Assembly: GCA_964417685.1 (NCBI GenBank)
Contig: CAYQIT010000001.1
Coordinates: forward strand, 62,001-126,000
DNA length: 64,000 nt
Source: CAJQGY01 sp964417685
GTDB taxonomy: Bacteria > Pseudomonadota > Gammaproteobacteria > Magnimaribacterales > D2472
Direction: 5' to 3'
Below the pieces are notes generated by a model, which had not been told where the DNA came from, made no database searches, and saw only the letters and a program-made list of their open reading frames with translations. Within the stretch, counting starts at the first letter, position 1; every line of letters begins with the position of its first letter. A program made the position numbers and the translations under genes. Shown here in pieces: positions 36,482 through 45,284 of this stretch.

Positions 36482-36700
36482 TTATCTGCCTCTGAATGTA
36501 ATTCTTCCTTTTGTTAGGTCATATGGGCTCATTTCAACCTTTACTTTATCTCCAGTAAGGATTCTTATGTAATGTTTACGCATTTTTCCTGATATATGCG
36601 CTTCAATTATATGGCCATTATCCAACTTAACCTTGAATGTTGTATTTGGTAAAGTCTCTATAACTTCACCCTCAAATTCTAAATTATCTTCTTTTGACAT
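36482..36700 (-). CDS. infA: Translation initiation factor IF-1
   Basis: Essential initiation factor that occupies the ribosomal A site with IF2 and IF3. The 72-residue protein is one S1/OB-fold domain, full length, with characteristic segments EGEVIETLPNTTFKV, SGKMRKHYIRIL and GDKVKVEMSPYDLTKGRI. It begins MSKEDNLEFEG where E. coli has MAKEDNIEMQG. ClpA-infA convergence is conserved in gammaproteobacteria. Confidence 0.98.
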   Translation of the reverse strand: MSKEDNLEFEGEVIETLPNTTFKVKLDNGHIIEAHISGKMRKHYIRILTGDKVKVEMSPYDLTKGRITFRGR

Positions 36701-36785
36701 GGGGCCATTTTAAACTAATTTTGATGTAATAGGTGCTTCATATAGTTATATAATAGGAAAAATTTACTATTTATAAGGACTTAAA

Positions 36786-37241
36786 ATGATCAAGAACCCT
36801 GGAGAAATCACACTGGATGATGCTTTAAATATTTGTAAGGAAGCTCTGAAAAAAGGCAGAGAATTAGATTTAATGCCACTAACTGTAACAGTTGTTGATG
36901 TTGCAGGTGTAATCAGAGCAACAATGGCTGAAGAAGGCTCTGGACTTATAAGATCTGATATAGCTTATGCTAAAGCATGGACATGTTTAGCATTTAATGT
37001 GTCGTCTAATACATTAAGAGATATTTTTGAGGGACAGCCTAGATTAGCTCCAGCAGTTTCAGCTATGCAAACAATGGCTGGAGGAAAGCTTGTTCCAACA
37101 CCTGGAGGGATGTTAATCCAAAAAGACGGTAAAAACATTGGGGCTTTAGGTGTAACTGGTGATAAATCAGATCAAGATGAACTATGTGCTATAGCTGCTA
37201 TTGAATCATTGGGTTATATTCCAGGACATAAAGCTAGTTAA
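36786..37241 (+). CDS. HbpS/GlcG-type DUF336 protein
   Basis: A 151-residue cytoplasmic protein of the HbpS/GlcG family. Typical segments are LTVTVVDVAGVIRATMAEEG, the S-D-I-A-x-x-K-A motif (RSDIAYAKAWT), GGKLVPTPGGMLI and GALGVTGDKSDQDE. Characterised HbpS members bind haem or cobalamin; GlcG, in glycolate operons, has no settled role. A good Shine-Dalgarno (AAGGA, 6-10 nt before ATG) and a TATAAT (36749-36754) precede it. It stands alone, so context gives no function. Confidence 0.85.
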   Translation: MIKNPGEITLDDALNICKEALKKGRELDLMPLTVTVVDVAGVIRATMAEEGSGLIRSDIAYAKAWTCLAFNVSSNTLRDIFEGQPRLAPAVSAMQTMAGGKLVPTPGGMLIQKDGKNIGALGVTGDKSDQDELCAIAAIESLGYIPGHKAS

Positions 37242-37243
37242 TT

Positions 37244-37270
37244 ATATATATTATTAAACATAATATATAT
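37244..37270. repeat. AT-only inverted repeat after the HbpS-like gene
   Basis: ATATATATTAT (37244-37254) and ATAATATATAT (37260-37270) are perfect 11-bp arms around a TAAAC loop, 3 nt past the stop codon. Being A/T only, it may be chance or a weak 3' structure between the HbpS-like gene and the convergent GH16 gene. The rest of the 132-nt gap shows no clear signal. Confidence 0.4.
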
Positions 37271-37373
37271 TATGCGAAGTTATATAATAATATTAGATTT
37301 ATAAATAGCAATACCCTATTTAAATTAATTTAAGAGAACTTTTGATAGTTAAGAGTCTTAAGGATATAGAAGA

Positions 37374-38732
37374 TTAATCAATAGTTTTAACTTCTATATA
37401 GTCTATAAGCAATCTACCCCTATCAGGATCGTTTAGATTAGAGCATTCTAAGTCTTGGCAGTATTTTGAGTTATTAATATAACCTCCATTAGTACCACCT
37501 ACTGCAACATTCATTATTAAATAAAATGGTTCATTAAATGGCCAATAGATTCCATTAATAAAATCCTGTTCTGTTGTGTAATCAATTGAATGAAATGGTT
37601 CGTCAAATGTATCTAGATAAAACTCAAGTTTATTAGTTTCCCATTTAAATGTAATGGAATGAAATTTATCAACAAAATTAACATTTTGTGGAACTGTTTC
37701 AATGCCATATTTAAAAATATGATTTTGATAGTCGATTCCATAATGAACTGTAGCTTGAATTTGATTGTCTTGGTTTGAGTACATGTGTTCCATGATATCT
37801 ATCTCACCATCTCTAGGCCAAGATGTATCATTATTTTCAAAAGATTGAGGCATCATCCAAAAAGCTGGCCAATGACCACTACCCTCCGGAACTTTAAAGC
37901 AGACAGTAACTTCTGATCCAGGACTGACATTAAGTTTATTCTTAGTAACTAATTTACCTGAAGTGTAATCAAATGTTCCTCCCCATGAACTACAATCATT
38001 GGTTGCACAATACGGATCATCAAAAGGGGTCTGACCATTATTTGTATTCCAATATATAGGTTGAATCTTTAAATAACCATCCTCTATGAAGGTGTTTTCA
38101 GTTGTGCCTGAAGAACTATTACAGTTTTTAGAATACCCATTTTCACAGCTAGTATAATATTGCTCTTCATCATTCCCCCAGCCTGGAACCCACTGGCCTC
38201 CACTAAAGAATCCATTGCCAGTTTCATAAGAAAAATTATTCGTATCTAGCACGTTAGAAGTAAAATCTTCTAGCCAATAATCAGACCCATTATTTATCGC
38301 CGCTCTACAATATGATGGCTTATCCTGGTCATACGGGTTTCCATTGCCGCTAGTATTTTCTGTTACTTCTATAGATACAGATTTTTGTGCACTAGAACCA
38401 CTAGAATTAGAGCAAACTAATGAATATTCATAAGTACCAACATCTGACATTAATAAGATGTCAGTGCCGCTTGTAGCTTTTGTTCCATCCCAACTTCCTG
38501 ATGCAGTGCATGAAGTAGCATATGAAGAAGACCATGATAATGTTATTGAGTTACCTACAACAACAGAAGTTAGATCAGCAGTAAATGAATTTATAACAGC
38601 TTGATTTGATGTATTGCCTGAGTTACCACTCCCACCACTAGAATTTGATGAAGAACCTCCACCACCGCCCCCACCACATGCTGAGATAAAAAAAATAGAT
38701 GAGAGTAAGCTAACTTTTAGTAGATTTTTCAT
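37374..38732 (-). CDS. GH16 family glycoside hydrolase lipoprotein (second copy)
   Basis: Paralogue of the enzyme at 4459-5796 with the same layout. A signal peptide ends in the lipobox FISAC followed by seven glycines and a Ser/Asn/Gly linker. An Ig-like domain (about 45-125) contains WSSSYATSCTASGSWDG and a second cysteine. The GH16 catalytic domain has active site E310-I-D312-I-M-E315. Aromatic residues around WPAFWMMPQ and WPFNEPFYLIMNVAVGG are typical of laminarinase-like GH16 enzymes. Location is probably the outer membrane, and the substrate is probably a beta-1,3-glucan (inferred). It appears to be a single-gene unit divergent from the M14 peptidase gene. Confidence 0.9.
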   Translation of the reverse strand: MKNLLKVSLLSSIFFISACGGGGGGGSSSNSSGGSGNSGNTSNQAVINSFTADLTSVVVGNSITLSWSSSYATSCTASGSWDGTKATSGTDILLMSDVGTYEYSLVCSNSSGSSAQKSVSIEVTENTSGNGNPYDQDKPSYCRAAINNGSDYWLEDFTSNVLDTNNFSYETGNGFFSGGQWVPGWGNDEEQYYTSCENGYSKNCNSSSGTTENTFIEDGYLKIQPIYWNTNNGQTPFDDPYCATNDCSSWGGTFDYTSGKLVTKNKLNVSPGSEVTVCFKVPEGSGHWPAFWMMPQSFENNDTSWPRDGEIDIMEHMYSNQDNQIQATVHYGIDYQNHIFKYGIETVPQNVNFVDKFHSITFKWETNKLEFYLDTFDEPFHSIDYTTEQDFINGIYWPFNEPFYLIMNVAVGGTNGGYINNSKYCQDLECSNLNDPDRGRLLIDYIEVKTID

Positions 38733-38801
38733 TGTTGATCACAAATTAAAAGAAACAATATAATCTATAGAATATAATAGTCAAATACATAGGAATTAAG
38801 A

Positions 38802-41660
38802 ATGAATAGAATAATATTTAAAACACTTTTACCCGTAATTTTAATCACAAATATATATGCTTCGGTACTGTCTGAGCCGACTGCTTATTCTAAAGATCTA
38901 TATAAGCAAAATATATTAGATGGAAATTATGATCCCACTATTAGTGAGCCGGACAATTTTCTTGATTTTAATTATGGTGATCGTGTTGCTTCACCCTCTC
39001 AAATCTCAAATGCAATATTAACCTGGGCTAAAGAATCAAATAAATTAAAAGTAGTTGAATATGCTAGATCACATGAAAATAGACCTTTATATGCATTGTA
39101 TATCTCTTCTGAAACTAATATAAATAATCTACAACAAATTAAAACAGATTTAGGAATGCTTGCTGATGCACGATCTACTAGTGAATCTCATGCAAGTCGT
39201 TTAATAAAATCTTTACCCGCCATAGCATGGATGGCCTACTCTATTCATGGAAACGAAACCTCTGGTTCAGATGCCGCTTTAGGGCTCATATATCATCTTA
39301 TTGCTAGTAAAGACCAAGAAGTAATAAATATGTTATCAGATATGGTAATTATTATTGACCCAATGATGAATCCAGATGGAAGAGATAGGTTTGCTAAATC
39401 TCTTGAGCAGTATCGTGGAACGGCTCCAAATTACGATGATCAATCTCTGCTTCATACGGGTGATTGGCCTTATGGAAGAACCAATCATTATTATTTTGAT
39501 CTTAATAGAGACTGGTTTTATCTTACTCAACCTGAAACACAAGGAAGAGTAGCATTAATAAATCAGTGGAATCCTCAGATTCTTGTTGATGCTCATGAAA
39601 TGGGCGCACAAGATACCTTCATGACAGGCCCTGCAAGGGAACCTGTTAATAAAAATATGCATTCTAGTTTATTGAAATGGGGTAATGTTTTTGCTCAAGA
39701 TCAAGGCTCTGAATTTGATAAAAGAAATTGGCGCTTTTATACAGGAGAATGGCATGAAGATTTGTATCCTGGTTATTCTTTTTATGTAAATTTTAGAGGT
39801 ACATTAGGAATTCTGTATGAACAATCACGCATGTCAGAGGATGGAGTTAAGAGACCAGAGGGAACTATACAATCTTACAAAGAATCTGTGCACCACCAAT
39901 TTGTTAGCTCTTTGGTGAACCTAGAAACTTTACAAAAAAATAGCGATTCAATGTATAAAGATTTTTGGGAAGGGAGAAAATTAAATATTTCTAATACCAG
40001 TAAATGGGCTAATAAATCTTTTGTAATACTTCCTACAAAAAATAATAAAAGAATAAATACTCTTGCTACTAAACTAAAAGCACAAGATATTGAGATATAT
40101 CAAAATACTAAAGAAATTACAGTTGAGGGAGCTTTAAAACAATCAGGTGATGTATTAAATTCATTTGTAATACCAGTTGGAAGTATGATTATTCCTAATA
40201 GGCAACCCGAAGCGCCATTAATATCAGCAATATTAGAATTTGATGCGGAAATTGATGATGAAGTTCTTATAAAAGAACGACAAGCTACTTTAAAAAATGG
40301 CTCTTCAATAATGTATGACACCACTGCTTTTAATTTTACGATGATGTATGGATTAGATGCTTTAACTGTTCCAATGCATCTGAATAAGAATTTAATTTCA
40401 TGGGCACCCTCCCCTGTAGATATTGATGTTGATAGTACTGCAATTATGTGGGCAGTTGAAGGTGAAGATGATTCATCAGTGGCATTTGCTGCAAGATTGA
40501 TGGAGCAAGGGGTAAAACTAAGAATAGTAGATAAAGAAATTAATTTATCTAATAAACTACTATCTAGAGGAAGTGTTATCGCACTTGCATTAGACAATCC
40601 TAGCTTAGACAATTTAGTGAATTTAATAACTAGCACCGCAAATGAATTAAATATCTCTGTCTCTTCTCTTAAGACTGGTTTTGGTAAAGAAGAGTTGCCA
40701 GATTGGGGTGGAAGACATTTTAGATTATTAAATAAACCTAAAATTGCTATTCTAAGTCATAGTGGATTTAGCTCTTATGACGTTGGGGTAAGTTGGTGGT
40801 CAATAGACCATCACTTGGGAATAAGGCATAGCCAGCTAAATACTTCAATGATAGGTTATGCTGATTTAAGAAGATATAACACTTTAATCATGCCTAGTGG
40901 CTATAGAAATTTGTCATCAAGTGAAATAACAGCACTTAAAGATTGGGTTAAACAAGGTGGTACTTTGATTACTCATAACTCTAGTACTAGAAGGCTACTA
41001 GCTCAAGATTCTTTTAGCAAGGTTAAAGAGATTTCAGATTCTTTTGATTCAGCTCATAAATATAATGTTTCATTACAAAGAGAATTTTTAGCTATAAATA
41101 CTGTTGTTGATAAAAAAATAGTAAATACCAATAAAGTTGATTTTGAGCTTAATTATCCATGGGAAAATAGTCAAAATAAAATTAGCGCTGATGCTCTTAA
41201 GAAACGTGATAATTGGCAGTCTTTGTTTATGCCATCTGGTTCATTTGTATCAGGTAGAATTAACAAAGACCATTGGTTAACATTTGGTTCAATTGATACC
41301 CTACCCCTTTTGTATTCAAACCTACCAGTACTTATGGCTGACTCAAGTTCAAATGCTGTAGTTAGAGTTGGCGAAATAGTAAATACTTCTGATTACGATA
41401 ATTACAGGAGTCTCAACTGGTCAGATATACCAGCCGGTAAAGATATCAATGTTAGAATGAGTGGTCTTGTTTGGCCTGAAGCATCAAATAGAATAGCTAA
41501 TTCGGCTTATTTAACTCAAGAAAGGTACGGTAAAGGTCAAATTATTCTATTTTCAGGGGAACCTAATTTTAGAGGCTCTGCTCTTGGAACAAATAGAATT
41601 TGGTTGAATGCTATAGTTTACGGCTCAGGACTTGGAACATCAACCAATATAGACCTATAG
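38802..41660 (+). CDS. Secreted M14-family zinc carboxypeptidase with amidotransferase-like tail
   Basis: A 952-residue exported peptidase. A signal peptide (ends near NIYA) is followed by an M14 domain with zinc ligands H149 and E152 in SIHGNETSG and H265 in VDAHEMGAQD. MMNPDGRDRF and YFDLNRDW also match M14 peptidases. A catalytic glutamate further on is not assigned. From about residue 645 there is a Rossmann-like region (KIAILSHSGFSSYD, LIMPSGYR, KQGGTLITHN) resembling class I glutamine-amidotransferase folds. Such M14-plus-tail proteins are common in marine bacteria and are thought to digest peptides outside the inner membrane. Start supported by AGGAA 7 nt upstream. Confidence 0.88.
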   Translation: MNRIIFKTLLPVILITNIYASVLSEPTAYSKDLYKQNILDGNYDPTISEPDNFLDFNYGDRVASPSQISNAILTWAKESNKLKVVEYARSHENRPLYALYISSETNINNLQQIKTDLGMLADARSTSESHASRLIKSLPAIAWMAYSIHGNETSGSDAALGLIYHLIASKDQEVINMLSDMVIIIDPMMNPDGRDRFAKSLEQYRGTAPNYDDQSLLHTGDWPYGRTNHYYFDLNRDWFYLTQPETQGRVALINQWNPQILVDAHEMGAQDTFMTGPAREPVNKNMHSSLLKWGNVFAQDQGSEFDKRNWRFYTGEWHEDLYPGYSFYVNFRGTLGILYEQSRMSEDGVKRPEGTIQSYKESVHHQFVSSLVNLETLQKNSDSMYKDFWEGRKLNISNTSKWANKSFVILPTKNNKRINTLATKLKAQDIEIYQNTKEITVEGALKQSGDVLNSFVIPVGSMIIPNRQPEAPLISAILEFDAEIDDEVLIKERQATLKNGSSIMYDTTAFNFTMMYGLDALTVPMHLNKNLISWAPSPVDIDVDSTAIMWAVEGEDDSSVAFAARLMEQGVKLRIVDKEINLSNKLLSRGSVIALALDNPSLDNLVNLITSTANELNISVSSLKTGFGKEELPDWGGRHFRLLNKPKIAILSHSGFSSYDVGVSWWSIDHHLGIRHSQLNTSMIGYADLRRYNTLIMPSGYRNLSSSEITALKDWVKQGGTLITHNSSTRRLLAQDSFSKVKEISDSFDSAHKYNVSLQREFLAINTVVDKKIVNTNKVDFELNYPWENSQNKISADALKKRDNWQSLFMPSGSFVSGRINKDHWLTFGSIDTLPLLYSNLPVLMADSSSNAVVRVGEIVNTSDYDNYRSLNWSDIPAGKDINVRMSGLVWPEASNRIANSAYLTQERYGKGQIILFSGEPNFRGSALGTNRIWLNAIVYGSGLGTSTNIDL

Positions 41661-41693
41661 AATATAACTTTATATATAAATATTAGACTTATT

Positions 41694-41722
41694 TTGAATC
41701 AATAATTATTATTTTTTAAGAT
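41694..41722 (+). promoter_or_regulatory. Putative promoter of the orphan membrane protein gene
   Basis: TTGAAT (41694-41699) and TAAGAT (41717-41722) are spaced 17 nt apart and would start transcription about 35 nt before the gene at 41764. Each hexamer matches consensus at four of six positions, so support is modest. Confidence 0.35.
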
Positions 41723-41763
41723 ATTATTAATCTGGTATTTAATTATTTTATGGGAGAGAATTT

Positions 41764-42156
41764 ATGAATACAGAATACGAAATATGGAACCTTATGTATT
41801 TAGGTTTTATTTCTAATTCAATGTTTATGGTTGCAATGGTATTGTTAACTTGGCTTGGATTTAGATTTGCTGCAAGAATCTACGATGATTCTAATGCAAA
41901 TGTAGCTGCAAAAGTAACTGCAACGCTTTTTTACTTACTTGTAGGAATTATGTTCTATAACACTGCTCAGATTGGTGGTGCTATTATTGGCGGTGCTGCT
42001 GAAAGTTTATCTGCTCTTGAAGAGGTTTCTCAAAGAGGTCAAGATCTAATTGATAGAGTAGAGTCAGGATTCGTTCCTGGCGGCCTTGTAAGCACCTCAT
42101 TAAATGTTGTAATAGTATTTTTTCAACTAGCTATGACTTGGGGGAAAAAGGCTTAA
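41764..42156 (+). CDS. Hypothetical small membrane protein
   Basis: I do not recognise this 130-residue protein. It has about three hydrophobic segments (approximately 14-36, 48-72, 105-125). Between the second and third is a glycine-rich AQIGGAIIGGAAESL stretch and a polar helix (ALEEVSQRGQDLIDRVES). There is no signal cleavage site. A strong Shine-Dalgarno (GGGAGAG, about 6 nt before ATG), its own promoter-like element and a strong terminator suggest an independently and well expressed gene. It precedes the TolB-like/TPR pair but is separated from them by the terminator. Confidence 0.8.
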   Translation: MNTEYEIWNLMYLGFISNSMFMVAMVLLTWLGFRFAARIYDDSNANVAAKVTATLFYLLVGIMFYNTAQIGGAIIGGAAESLSALEEVSQRGQDLIDRVESGFVPGGLVSTSLNVVIVFFQLAMTWGKKA

Positions 42157-42175
42157 TAATATTTAAAGCTTTTAT

Positions 42176-42200
42176 AAAGGGGATTAATATCCCCTTTTTT
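42176..42200 (+). terminator. Rho-independent terminator after the orphan membrane protein
   Basis: AAAGGGGAT (42176-42184) pairs perfectly with ATCCCCTTT (42189-42197) around a TAAT loop and ends in a run of T. It is 20 nt past the stop codon. It separates the gene at 41764 from the one at 42233. Confidence 0.92.
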
Positions 42201-42232
42201 ATTTCCAAAAATAAAATATACTCATTAAGTTC

Positions 42233-43693
42233 ATGTATAAAACATTATTTAATAATTTATGGAAAGCGACAACAGCTTATATTGTTGGCAGCTTTGCTTT
42301 AATTCAATTTGCTAGCGTTTCATTTACATACTTTGATCTAGAGACTTCTTTTGGCTTAACAAATACCGAGATAATGAAACTTCTATATGTTGTATTAGCA
42401 ATTGGGTTTCCATCTACTCTTGCCTTAGTTTTCTTCTTTAAAAAAGATGTAATAGATAATAATGAAGTTAACTTACATCATCCTTTGTCTGATAATAAAA
42501 AAATTGGGGCATACAAACAAAAAATAGCTGTAATACCATTTACGAATTTAAATAAAGATGATGACGGCTCTTTTCTTGTTGATGGAATTGTTGAAGATTT
42601 GATAACAGAGTTCTCGATGATTAAAGAAATAGAAATACTCTCTAGACAGACTTGTTTTGATTATAGAGATAAAAACTACGATATTGACAAATTCAAAAAT
42701 GATTTTGATTTAGATTATCTAGTTTCTGGAAGTATAAGAATTCTAGATAACAGACTTAGAGTTTCTGTTGAATTGTCAGAAACAATTGAGGGTAATGTAA
42801 TTTGGTCTAATAAGTACGATAGAGTTAAAGAAGATATATTTGATATACAGGACGAAATTGTTAGAAAAATAATTATCTCCTTAATTGGTGAAATAGAATT
42901 TTCAAGTTTGGAGAGATCAAAAAGGAAACCAACAGAAAACATTACATCCTACGAGTATCTTCTAAAAGGAAAAGATCTTCATCACAAGTTTACTAAAGAA
43001 GCTAATGGAAAAGCTCTAATTGCTTTAGATGCATCAATTAATTCAGATAAATCAAATTCACAAGCTTATGCTTGGAAGGCTTGTGCTTTAGGTCAAGCAT
43101 ACGGCAGAGGATATATACCGGTTAGTGATGAATTATATAAATCAATCATGGAAAATATAAATAAAGCTGTTGAACTAAACAATAATGATTTTGAGGCTCA
43201 TAGGATGCTTGCAGAAGTTCATTTATCTCTTCATGATTTTGAGAAAGCCCTACTTCATGGAACTAAGGCATTTCAACTAAATCCCAATGACCCTAGAGTT
43301 ACCTCTGTATATGGTGAAATATTAGTTAGGGTGAAAAAAATCCCAGAAGGATTAGATATGCTAGAAAAAGCATACGAATTAGATCCTGTTCCTCAGGGCC
43401 AATCCACGTCTGACAAAAGAATTAGTGCACTGATAACTGGATATTATTTATCAAACAATTTAGAACGATGTAATGAATTGTTTAAATCAATAACTGACAT
43501 AGATTTTAGATCATGGTTAATGGTTTTAGATATAAACATAAATTATGAAAATGAAAATTTAGCTTCAATAAAGATGCATTCAAATAAGTTTAAAGAAATT
43601 GATTACAACCTAGAAATCGATAGATTTCATTTAAACGATAAAAGTCTTAAGGATTCATTAATTAAGAGAGCTACCGAAGAACTCTTTGGATAA
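42233..43693 (+). CDS. Membrane-anchored TolB-like/TPR protein (copy 1)
   Basis: A 486-residue protein with two N-terminal TM helices (about 14-34 and 47-68), then a TolB-like/FlgO-like domain (about 95-215). Its pattern is KIAVIPFTNLN..DDGSFLVDGIVEDLITEFS, DYLVSGSIR, VIWSNKYDR and IFDIQDEIV. TPR-type helices follow (about 240-420; NNDFEAHRMLAEVHL, NPNDPRVTSVYGEI). This N-domain plus TPR unit usually sits behind an adenylate-cyclase or DNA-binding domain; neither is present here. It may scaffold envelope signalling, but the function is unknown. A close paralogue follows 44 nt downstream. Confidence 0.8.
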   Translation: MYKTLFNNLWKATTAYIVGSFALIQFASVSFTYFDLETSFGLTNTEIMKLLYVVLAIGFPSTLALVFFFKKDVIDNNEVNLHHPLSDNKKIGAYKQKIAVIPFTNLNKDDDGSFLVDGIVEDLITEFSMIKEIEILSRQTCFDYRDKNYDIDKFKNDFDLDYLVSGSIRILDNRLRVSVELSETIEGNVIWSNKYDRVKEDIFDIQDEIVRKIIISLIGEIEFSSLERSKRKPTENITSYEYLLKGKDLHHKFTKEANGKALIALDASINSDKSNSQAYAWKACALGQAYGRGYIPVSDELYKSIMENINKAVELNNNDFEAHRMLAEVHLSLHDFEKALLHGTKAFQLNPNDPRVTSVYGEILVRVKKIPEGLDMLEKAYELDPVPQGQSTSDKRISALITGYYLSNNLERCNELFKSITDIDFRSWLMVLDININYENENLASIKMHSNKFKEIDYNLEIDRFHLNDKSLKDSLIKRATEELFG

Positions 43694-43737
43694 GAAAAAA
43701 GTTTTTCAAATTAAAATAATTTGTTTATTATATTTTT

Positions 43738-45228
43738 ATGAGTAAAGCAAAAATAGCATCTTCATTTATAAAAATTAAGTTCCATAATATTGGCTCGATT
43801 TTGATTAAAACGGCTGGTACATATGCCGTAACTGCTTTTGCGCTAATTCAATTATCAAGTATCGTAGTGACTAACATCTCAACGGTAGATATTCTTGGAA
43901 TTACACCTGAACGATTTATGCAACTACTATTCATTATCGTTCTTATTGGCTTTCCACTATCTCTAATAATAGCTTTCTCTTTTAAGAAGAAAAACTTAAA
44001 TCAAGAAGTTCTTAAAGATTATGAAGATTTAAAAAATGTTGTTTCAAATAAAAAGCCCAAGATAGGTGTTATACCATTTGAAAATCTAAATGATGATAAG
44101 GATGGAGCTTTTCTTGTAGACGGTATTGTCGAAGACCTCATAACAGAACTTTCAATGATAAAAGAAATATCAGTTGCAACCAGAAGGACTTGTTTTGGCC
44201 TTAAAGGAAAAGATTATACAAGCCAAGCTTTTAAAGATGAGTGGGGTTTTGATTATGTTGTATCTGGAAGCATTAGATCTGCTGATGATAAATTACGAAT
44301 ATCTGTTGAATTAAGTGATATGGAAGATGATCAAGTTATTTGGAGCAATAAGTACGATAAGTTAAAAGCTGATATATTTGAATTACAAGATGAGATAGTA
44401 ACTCAAATTATTTATTGCGTAATTGGTGAGATAGAGATAACTAGTCTTAAAAGAGCTCATAGGAAACCTACTGAAAACATGACTTCATATGAATATACTT
44501 TAAAAGGTAGAGCGCTTAACCAAAAGTTTGAAAAAGAAGCAAATGCTGAAGCTATTAAAATGCTAGATGCTGCAATTGAGGCAGATGAACTCAACCCCCT
44601 ACCCCATTCATGGAAAGCATGTACACTTGGCCAGTCGATGTTTTTAGGTTTCAAGGATCAATCTGAAGTCATGCCAGATATGTTAGAGGCTTTAAGTAAA
44701 GCAAATGAACTAAATGATAATGATTGGAATACTAATAGAATCCTTGCAGAAGCTAATTTAACAATGAATGATTTTGAACAATCAAAAGTTTATGCAACTA
44801 AAGCCTATAGAGCTAATCCAAGCAACCCACATGTTTTATCAATTTATGGTGAGTCATTATTGAGAAATGGGGATATAGATAGTGCAATAAAAATATTTGA
44901 GAAAATGTATGAATTAGAGCCAATAGTTGCAGCAGACACTAACTCTGATAGACCGCTACAAGCAATACTTTTTGCCTACTATATGAATAATGATCTGGAG
45001 AAATGTAAGGAATTATTAACTCAACTTGATGATTTTACATCTAAAACTTGGCTAGCTTTAATAGATTTACATCAGAGAAATGACAAAGACTACAAACAAG
45101 AGGATTGGTTTATTAAAGGCATGAGCAAATTTAAAAATTTAGATTGGAAAAATGAAATCAAGTCATTTCATCTAAACCATAAAGAGATGTTAGAAAATCT
45201 ATCTAATATTTCAGCAAGTCTCACCTAG
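43738..45228 (+). CDS. Membrane-anchored TolB-like/TPR protein (copy 2)
   Basis: A 496-residue tandem paralogue of the preceding gene. It has the same order: two N-terminal TM helices (about 24-44 and 58-80), then a TolB-like/FlgO-like domain (KIGVIPFENLNDDKDGAFLV, DYVVSGSIRS, VIWSNKYDKL, IFELQDEIVTQI), then TPR-like helices. The segment RKPTENMTSYEYTLKGR is nearly identical to copy 1 (RKPTENITSYEYLLKGK), while the N-terminus and TPR tail differ more. No enzymatic or DNA-binding domain is visible. Function unknown. Confidence 0.8.
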   Translation: MSKAKIASSFIKIKFHNIGSILIKTAGTYAVTAFALIQLSSIVVTNISTVDILGITPERFMQLLFIIVLIGFPLSLIIAFSFKKKNLNQEVLKDYEDLKNVVSNKKPKIGVIPFENLNDDKDGAFLVDGIVEDLITELSMIKEISVATRRTCFGLKGKDYTSQAFKDEWGFDYVVSGSIRSADDKLRISVELSDMEDDQVIWSNKYDKLKADIFELQDEIVTQIIYCVIGEIEITSLKRAHRKPTENMTSYEYTLKGRALNQKFEKEANAEAIKMLDAAIEADELNPLPHSWKACTLGQSMFLGFKDQSEVMPDMLEALSKANELNDNDWNTNRILAEANLTMNDFEQSKVYATKAYRANPSNPHVLSIYGESLLRNGDIDSAIKIFEKMYELEPIVAADTNSDRPLQAILFAYYMNNDLEKCKELLTQLDDFTSKTWLALIDLHQRNDKDYKQEDWFIKGMSKFKNLDWKNEIKSFHLNHKEMLENLSNISASLT

Positions 45229-45284
45229 CAAGCAAAATAATAATTTAATACCAAACTGATCTTATTTATACTAAGCACACTAAT

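Larger units (their letters stand above)
42233..45228 (+). repeat. Tandem gene duplication
   Basis: The two TolB-like/TPR genes are co-linear homologues over their whole length. By eye roughly half of the residues match through the TolB-like region (stretches such as FLVDGIVEDLITE and EISLIGEIE/CVIGEIEI). Divergence is high enough that the duplication is old and the copies have probably specialised. Confidence 0.85.

Noticed and set aside
40100..40636. 178-codon open frame on the minus strand inside the M14 peptidase gene
   Set aside because: It lies wholly inside a clearly coding M14 gene, has no family motif or start context, and has the composition of an antisense shadow.
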